A DNA stretch of 64,000 nt from Bog-756 sp963839925 (GTDB lineage: Bacteria; Actinomycetota; Acidimicrobiia; Acidimicrobiales; RAAP-2): contig CAWIWV010000001.1 in NCBI GenBank assembly GCA_963839925.1, positions 620,001-684,000 on the forward strand, written 5' to 3'. A program made the position numbers and the translations under genes. This document shows, piece after piece, positions 60,714 through 64,000 of the stretch; position 1 is the stretch's first letter, and each line of letters starts with the position of its first letter. The notes under the pieces are model-generated. The model saw only the letters and a program-made list of their open reading frames with translations, had not been told where the DNA came from and did no database searches.

Positions 60714-62116
60714 CCCCGGCAGATGCTGGTCCACCGATCGCGACGGTGAACCCGGTCAACGGTGAGGTACTCCAGTGCTTCGAACCGTTCGACGCGGTTG
60801 GCGTGGAGCGCGCGCTGGCGAGCGCAGGGGAGACCGCTCGCCGCTGGGCGTCGAGCAGTTTCGCGGAGCGCTCGATTCTGCTCAACACCGTGGCCGAGCT
60901 TCTCGAGGGAGAGCTCCCGGACATCGCCCACGGGGTGACCACCGAGATGGGCAAACCGTTCGCCCAAGCCAAGGGAGAAGTGGCCAGGTGCGCAAGCGCC
61001 TTCCGGTGGTTCGCGGAACAGGGCGAAGCGTTGCTTGCCGACCAGGAGGTGCCGCTCGGCACCTCGGTGGGACGGGTCACCTACCGGCCGCTTGGCGCGG
61101 TGCTCGTCGTGACCTCGTGGAGTTTTCCCCTGTGGCAGGCCACCCGGTTCGTCTGCTCCGCGGTGACGGCTGGGAATGTCGTCCTGTTCAAGGGAGCGCC
61201 GAACGTGCCGCGCACCACCCTGGTCTTCGGGGACCTCTTTCGGCGGGCCGGTGCGCCCGAGGGTCTGCTGCAGGCACTGCTGATCGGGTCCGACCAGCTG
61301 CCCGCGATCATCGCCGACTGTCGGGTCACAGCCGTGGCCGCGGCCGGGACGGTCGAGGAGGGGAGGGCGGTGGCTGCCCAGGCAGGAGCCGCCGGCAAGA
61401 AGGTCGTCCTCGAGCTCGGCGGCAGCGATCCGTTCGTCGTCCTCCCGTCGGCAGATGTGGCGAGAGCGGTCTCGGTCGGGGTGGAGGCCCGGACCCACAA
61501 CGCCGGTCAATCATCGATCGCTGCCACTCGATTCATCGTCCACGACGAGGTGGCAGAGGAGTTCACCCGAGGGTTCGTCGACGCAATGGACGGCCTGTCG
61601 GTGGGAGACCCGTTCGAGCCCGCGACCGAGGTGGGACCGCTTGCGAGCGAAGGTGCACGCGACACCCTTGCTGCCCAGGTCGAAGACGCCCGTGCGCGTG
61701 GAGCGACCGTGCTCTGTGGCGGCCGGTCCCTGGACGGCCCGGGGGGTTCGGAGCGCTCCGGTTACTTCTACAGTCCCACGGTCATCACCGGCGTCACCTC
61801 AGAGATGCGGGTGGCGAACGAGGAGCTGGTCGGACCGGTCGCGCTCCTCTCGGTGGTCGCGGACGCGGACGAGGCACTGGCACAGGCCAATGCGTCGGAC
61901 TTCGGCATGGGGGCGAGTGTCTGGACCAGCGAACCCGACGAACAGCGACGGTTCGCCGAGGAGCTCGAGTCCGGTCAGGTCTCCATCAACGGCCCGGTGG
62001 TCGTTCGGCCGGAGCTCCCGTTCGGGGGCACCAAGAGCTCCGGCTTCGGGCGCGAGCTCTCGTCGTTCGGGTTGTACGAGTTCTGCAACATCAAGTCGGT
62101 CTGGAGCGCGTCGTGA
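60710..62116 (+). CDS. Aldehyde dehydrogenase family protein lacking catalytic Cys and Asn
   Basis: 468 residues of full ALDH length, closest to succinate-semialdehyde dehydrogenase types (PIATVNPVNGEVLQCFEPFD, TEMGKPFAQAKGEVARCASA, KKVVLELGGSDPFVVL with Glu235). The nucleophile site reads NAGQSSIAATRF (Ser269, TCG at 61514-61516) where family members have NAGQSC. The oxyanion-hole Asn in WNFP is also Ser (SWSFPLWQ, Ser138). It is therefore probably not a dehydrogenase by the usual mechanism. The start overlaps the ligase stop and its stop overlaps the desulfurase start as GTGA. Confidence 0.85.
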   Translation: MTPADAGPPIATVNPVNGEVLQCFEPFDAVGVERALASAGETARRWASSSFAERSILLNTVAELLEGELPDIAHGVTTEMGKPFAQAKGEVARCASAFRWFAEQGEALLADQEVPLGTSVGRVTYRPLGAVLVVTSWSFPLWQATRFVCSAVTAGNVVLFKGAPNVPRTTLVFGDLFRRAGAPEGLLQALLIGSDQLPAIIADCRVTAVAAAGTVEEGRAVAAQAGAAGKKVVLELGGSDPFVVLPSADVARAVSVGVEARTHNAGQSSIAATRFIVHDEVAEEFTRGFVDAMDGLSVGDPFEPATEVGPLASEGARDTLAAQVEDARARGATVLCGGRSLDGPGGSERSGYFYSPTVITGVTSEMRVANEELVGPVALLSVVADADEALAQANASDFGMGASVWTSEPDEQRRFAEELESGQVSINGPVVVRPELPFGGTKSSGFGRELSSFGLYEFCNIKSVWSAS

Positions 62117-63273
62117 CCGATCGGGCCTACCTCGACCATGCGGCGACGACCCCGATGCGACCAGAGGCGCTCGAGGCGATGCTTCCCTATCTGTCGGACC
62201 ACTTCGGCAACCCGTCGGGAGGCCACGCCGAATCGCGGCTCGCCCGGAAAGCGCTCGACGACGCACGCGATCAGATCGCGGCTCTGCTGGGGGCCGACTT
62301 CAGCGAGATCGTGTTCACCTCCGGCGGGACCGAGGCCGACAACCTGGGAATCGTCGGCGGCTGGGAGGCTCGATCCGACACACGCAACGACGCCCGGGCG
62401 ATCGTCTGTGCGGGCCTGGAGCATCACGCGGTGTTGAACACTTGCCGGGCGCTCGCAGGTCGAGAGAGTGCGGACCTTGCCGAGGTGGGGGCAGGAAAGG
62501 ACGGGATCGTGGACCTGGAGGCGCTTGCCACGGCCTGCGGTCCGGAGGTGGCCCTGGTGTCGGTCATGGCGGTGAACAACGAGATCGGCACCGTCCAGCC
62601 ACTCGACGAGGTGGCCGAGGTGGTGCGGTCGAGATCCCCGGGGGCGGTACTCCATACCGACGCTGTCCAGGCGGTTCCCTGGCTGGACGTGTCCAGATCG
62701 ACCCGGTGTGCAGACCTGGTGGCGATCAGCGCGCACAAGTTCGGCGGTCCGAAGGGAGTCGGCGCGCTCGTCGTCCGCAATGGGACGACCGTCTTCCCGT
62801 TGATCCACGGTGGAGGCCAGGAGCGCGAGCGCAGGAGCGGCACCCCGAACGTGGCGGGTGCGGTGGCCATGGCAGCCGCTCTGTCGGCGACGGTGGCCGA
62901 GCGGGGTCGGGTGGGCCCTGTGGTGGCCCGCATGCGCGACCGGCTGGGCGATGGCCTGCTCGCGTCGGTGACCGGATCGGTCGAGACGGGACGGCGTGAG
63001 CAGAGAACGGCCGGACATCTCCATCTGCGTTTTGCCGGCATCGACGCCGAGGCCCTGGTCGTGTTGCTCGACGAGGCAGGTGTGGCGGTGTCGGCCGGAG
63101 CAGCCTGCTCGAGTGGGGCGGTGGAGCCGAGCCACGTGTTGCTCTCGATGGGGCTGGGCCACGACGAGGCGGCGAGTGGGATCCGCTTCAGCCTCGGAAG
63201 GGACACCACCGAGGGAGAGATCGAACACGTACTCCGAGCCGTTCCGCAGGCTGTCGCCCAACTGAGAGACTGA
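62113..63273 (+). CDS. Cysteine desulfurase (IscS/NifS family)
   Basis: 386 residues. YLDHAATTPMRPEALEAMLP, FTSGGTEADNLGIVGG, GLEHHAVLNTCRAL, VMAVNNEIGTVQPL, and the PLP Lys in ISAHKFGGPKGVGALVV; the mobile loop Cys is in SAGAACSSGAVEPSHVLLSM. It takes sulfur from cysteine as a persulfide and supplies it to MnmA and Fe-S assembly. GTG 62113 overlaps the upstream stop as GTGA; mnmA follows six bases downstream, the common pairing for tRNA thiolation. Confidence 0.92.
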   Translation: MTDRAYLDHAATTPMRPEALEAMLPYLSDHFGNPSGGHAESRLARKALDDARDQIAALLGADFSEIVFTSGGTEADNLGIVGGWEARSDTRNDARAIVCAGLEHHAVLNTCRALAGRESADLAEVGAGKDGIVDLEALATACGPEVALVSVMAVNNEIGTVQPLDEVAEVVRSRSPGAVLHTDAVQAVPWLDVSRSTRCADLVAISAHKFGGPKGVGALVVRNGTTVFPLIHGGGQERERRSGTPNVAGAVAMAAALSATVAERGRVGPVVARMRDRLGDGLLASVTGSVETGRREQRTAGHLHLRFAGIDAEALVVLLDEAGVAVSAGAACSSGAVEPSHVLLSMGLGHDEAASGIRFSLGRDTTEGEIEHVLRAVPQAVAQLRD

Positions 63274-63278
63274 ACCCC

Positions 63279-64000
63279 ATGCGCGTGCTGGTCGCCATGT
63301 CCGGCGGGGTCGACTCGTCGGTGACCGCGGCGCTGCTGGCTCAGCGCTTCGGCTCCGACCAGGTGGTGGGCGCCACCCTCAAGCTCTGGGGAGGCTCCTC
63401 TGACTCCGGTTGCTGCTCGGTGGCCGACGTGGAGGATGCGAGGCGGGTGGCCGAGCAGCTCGGCCTCGTCCATCATGTCTTCAACTTCGGCCCCGAGTTC
63501 GAGGAGCGGGTCGTCGATCCGTACGTGCGGGGGCACGCCGGAGGAGCCACCCCCAACCCCTGCATCGAGTGCAACCGCCACATCAAATTCGACCGGCTCC
63601 TCGAGCGCAGCCGCGCGCTCGGCTTCGATCTGTTGGCGACCGGACATCACGCCCGGTGCGTTGCGATGTCCGACGGCCGGTTCCGGTTGTGCCGTGGGGC
63701 CGATCCGCTGAAGGACCAGTCCTACGTGCTCGCCATGTTGGGACAGGAGCAGCTCGCCAGATGCGTCTTCCCGGTCGGGGAGATGACCAAGGTGCAAGTG
63801 CGGGACGAGGCTGCGAGGCTGGGACTGCGCACCGCTGCCAAGCCGGACAGTCAAGACGTGTGTTTCATCCGCTCGGACGAAGGCCGAGCAGGCTTCCTTG
63901 GTGCAAGGGTCGCGCTGCACCCCGGGCGCCTCGTCGACCACGACACCGGCGAGGACTTGGGAGCGGTCGACGCCGTTGAGCTGGTGACGGTGGGACAGCG
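63279..64000 (+). CDS. mnmA: tRNA 2-thiouridine(34) synthase MnmA (3' end outside window)
   Basis: The first 240 residues are present. MRVLVAMSGGVDSSVTAALL is the ATP pyrophosphatase loop. The two catalytic cysteines are in ATPNPCIECNRHIKFDRLLE and SQDVCFIRSDEGR. LLATGHHARCV and DPLKDQSYVLAMLGQEQLAR confirm the family. It places sulfur on U34 of Lys, Glu and Gln tRNAs using persulfide from the neighbouring desulfurase. The frame is open to the end of the window. Confidence 0.94.
   Translation, partial: MRVLVAMSGGVDSSVTAALLAQRFGSDQVVGATLKLWGGSSDSGCCSVADVEDARRVAEQLGLVHHVFNFGPEFEERVVDPYVRGHAGGATPNPCIECNRHIKFDRLLERSRALGFDLLATGHHARCVAMSDGRFRLCRGADPLKDQSYVLAMLGQEQLARCVFPVGEMTKVQVRDEAARLGLRTAAKPDSQDVCFIRSDEGRAGFLGARVALHPGRLVDHDTGEDLGAVDAVELVTVGQ

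Noticed and set aside
60710..62116. Loss of the ALDH catalytic Cys as a sequencing error
   Set aside because: TCG needs at least two substitutions to become a Cys codon, the second site (Asn to Ser) is changed too, and the gene has no frame break.

Overview
The window is high-GC DNA with dense, often translationally coupled genes (many ATGA or GTGA overlaps), frequent GTG and TTG starts, a mycofactocin operon and an SCO6745-family gene. This points to an actinobacterium, plausibly of the class Acidimicrobiia. That placement is inference from gene content, not from a marker tree. I see no tRNA, rRNA, insertion sequence, prophage or CRISPR array.

1-24.3 kb is a cell-surface and exopolysaccharide region. 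It opens with the 5' part of a secreted beta-helix protein (minus strand) and an SRP (4.5S-type) RNA gene. A run of plus-strand genes follows: GT2, GT4, a polysaccharide flippase, a GT2-GT4 fusion and a sulfotransferase. Then come five paralogues of a secreted GH113-like TIM-barrel protein, two of them fused behind long pentapeptide-repeat domains, with a GH3 glucosidase, another GT2 and a GT-C-like polytopic membrane protein among them.

24.3-38.4 kb is a mycofactocin locus. mftR reads rightward. Leftward from it run mftA, mftB, mftC, a FadH/OYE reductase, an SDR, a second FadH/OYE reductase, an electron-transfer module (ETF alpha, FixC-like, FixX-like, ETF beta), mftE, another SDR and mftF. 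No mftD is present. MftA/B/C/E/F would build and glycosylate the redox peptide. The SDRs are probable mycofactocin-dependent dehydrogenases, and the OYE and ETF/Fix proteins could carry its electrons onward.

38.4-51.2 kb is mostly housekeeping: rpiB, an SRPBCC protein, an acyl-CoA synthetase, a GT4, an Rrf2 regulator, Fpg/Nei, a type 2 IleRS with a swapped GLHH signature, an FGGY kinase, a methyltransferase, and leuA preceded by a leucine-rich leader peptide and attenuator.

51.2-56.7 kb holds two tandem secreted paralogues preceded by matching ECF-type promoter motifs, an SCO6745-family protein, and a coupled ECF sigma / membrane anti-sigma / G1 (eqolisin) peptidase operon. 56.7-64 kb holds SDRs, a PuuD-type hydrolase, an acyl-CoA ligase, an aldehyde dehydrogenase homologue lacking catalytic residues, a cysteine desulfurase and the start of mnmA.

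At least six genes carry single-base-type frameshifts inside otherwise well-conserved sequence, and a seventh seems to carry two that compensate. Residual indel errors in the assembly are the likeliest explanation, and a tandem repeat in the ferredoxin gene shows one extra base directly.
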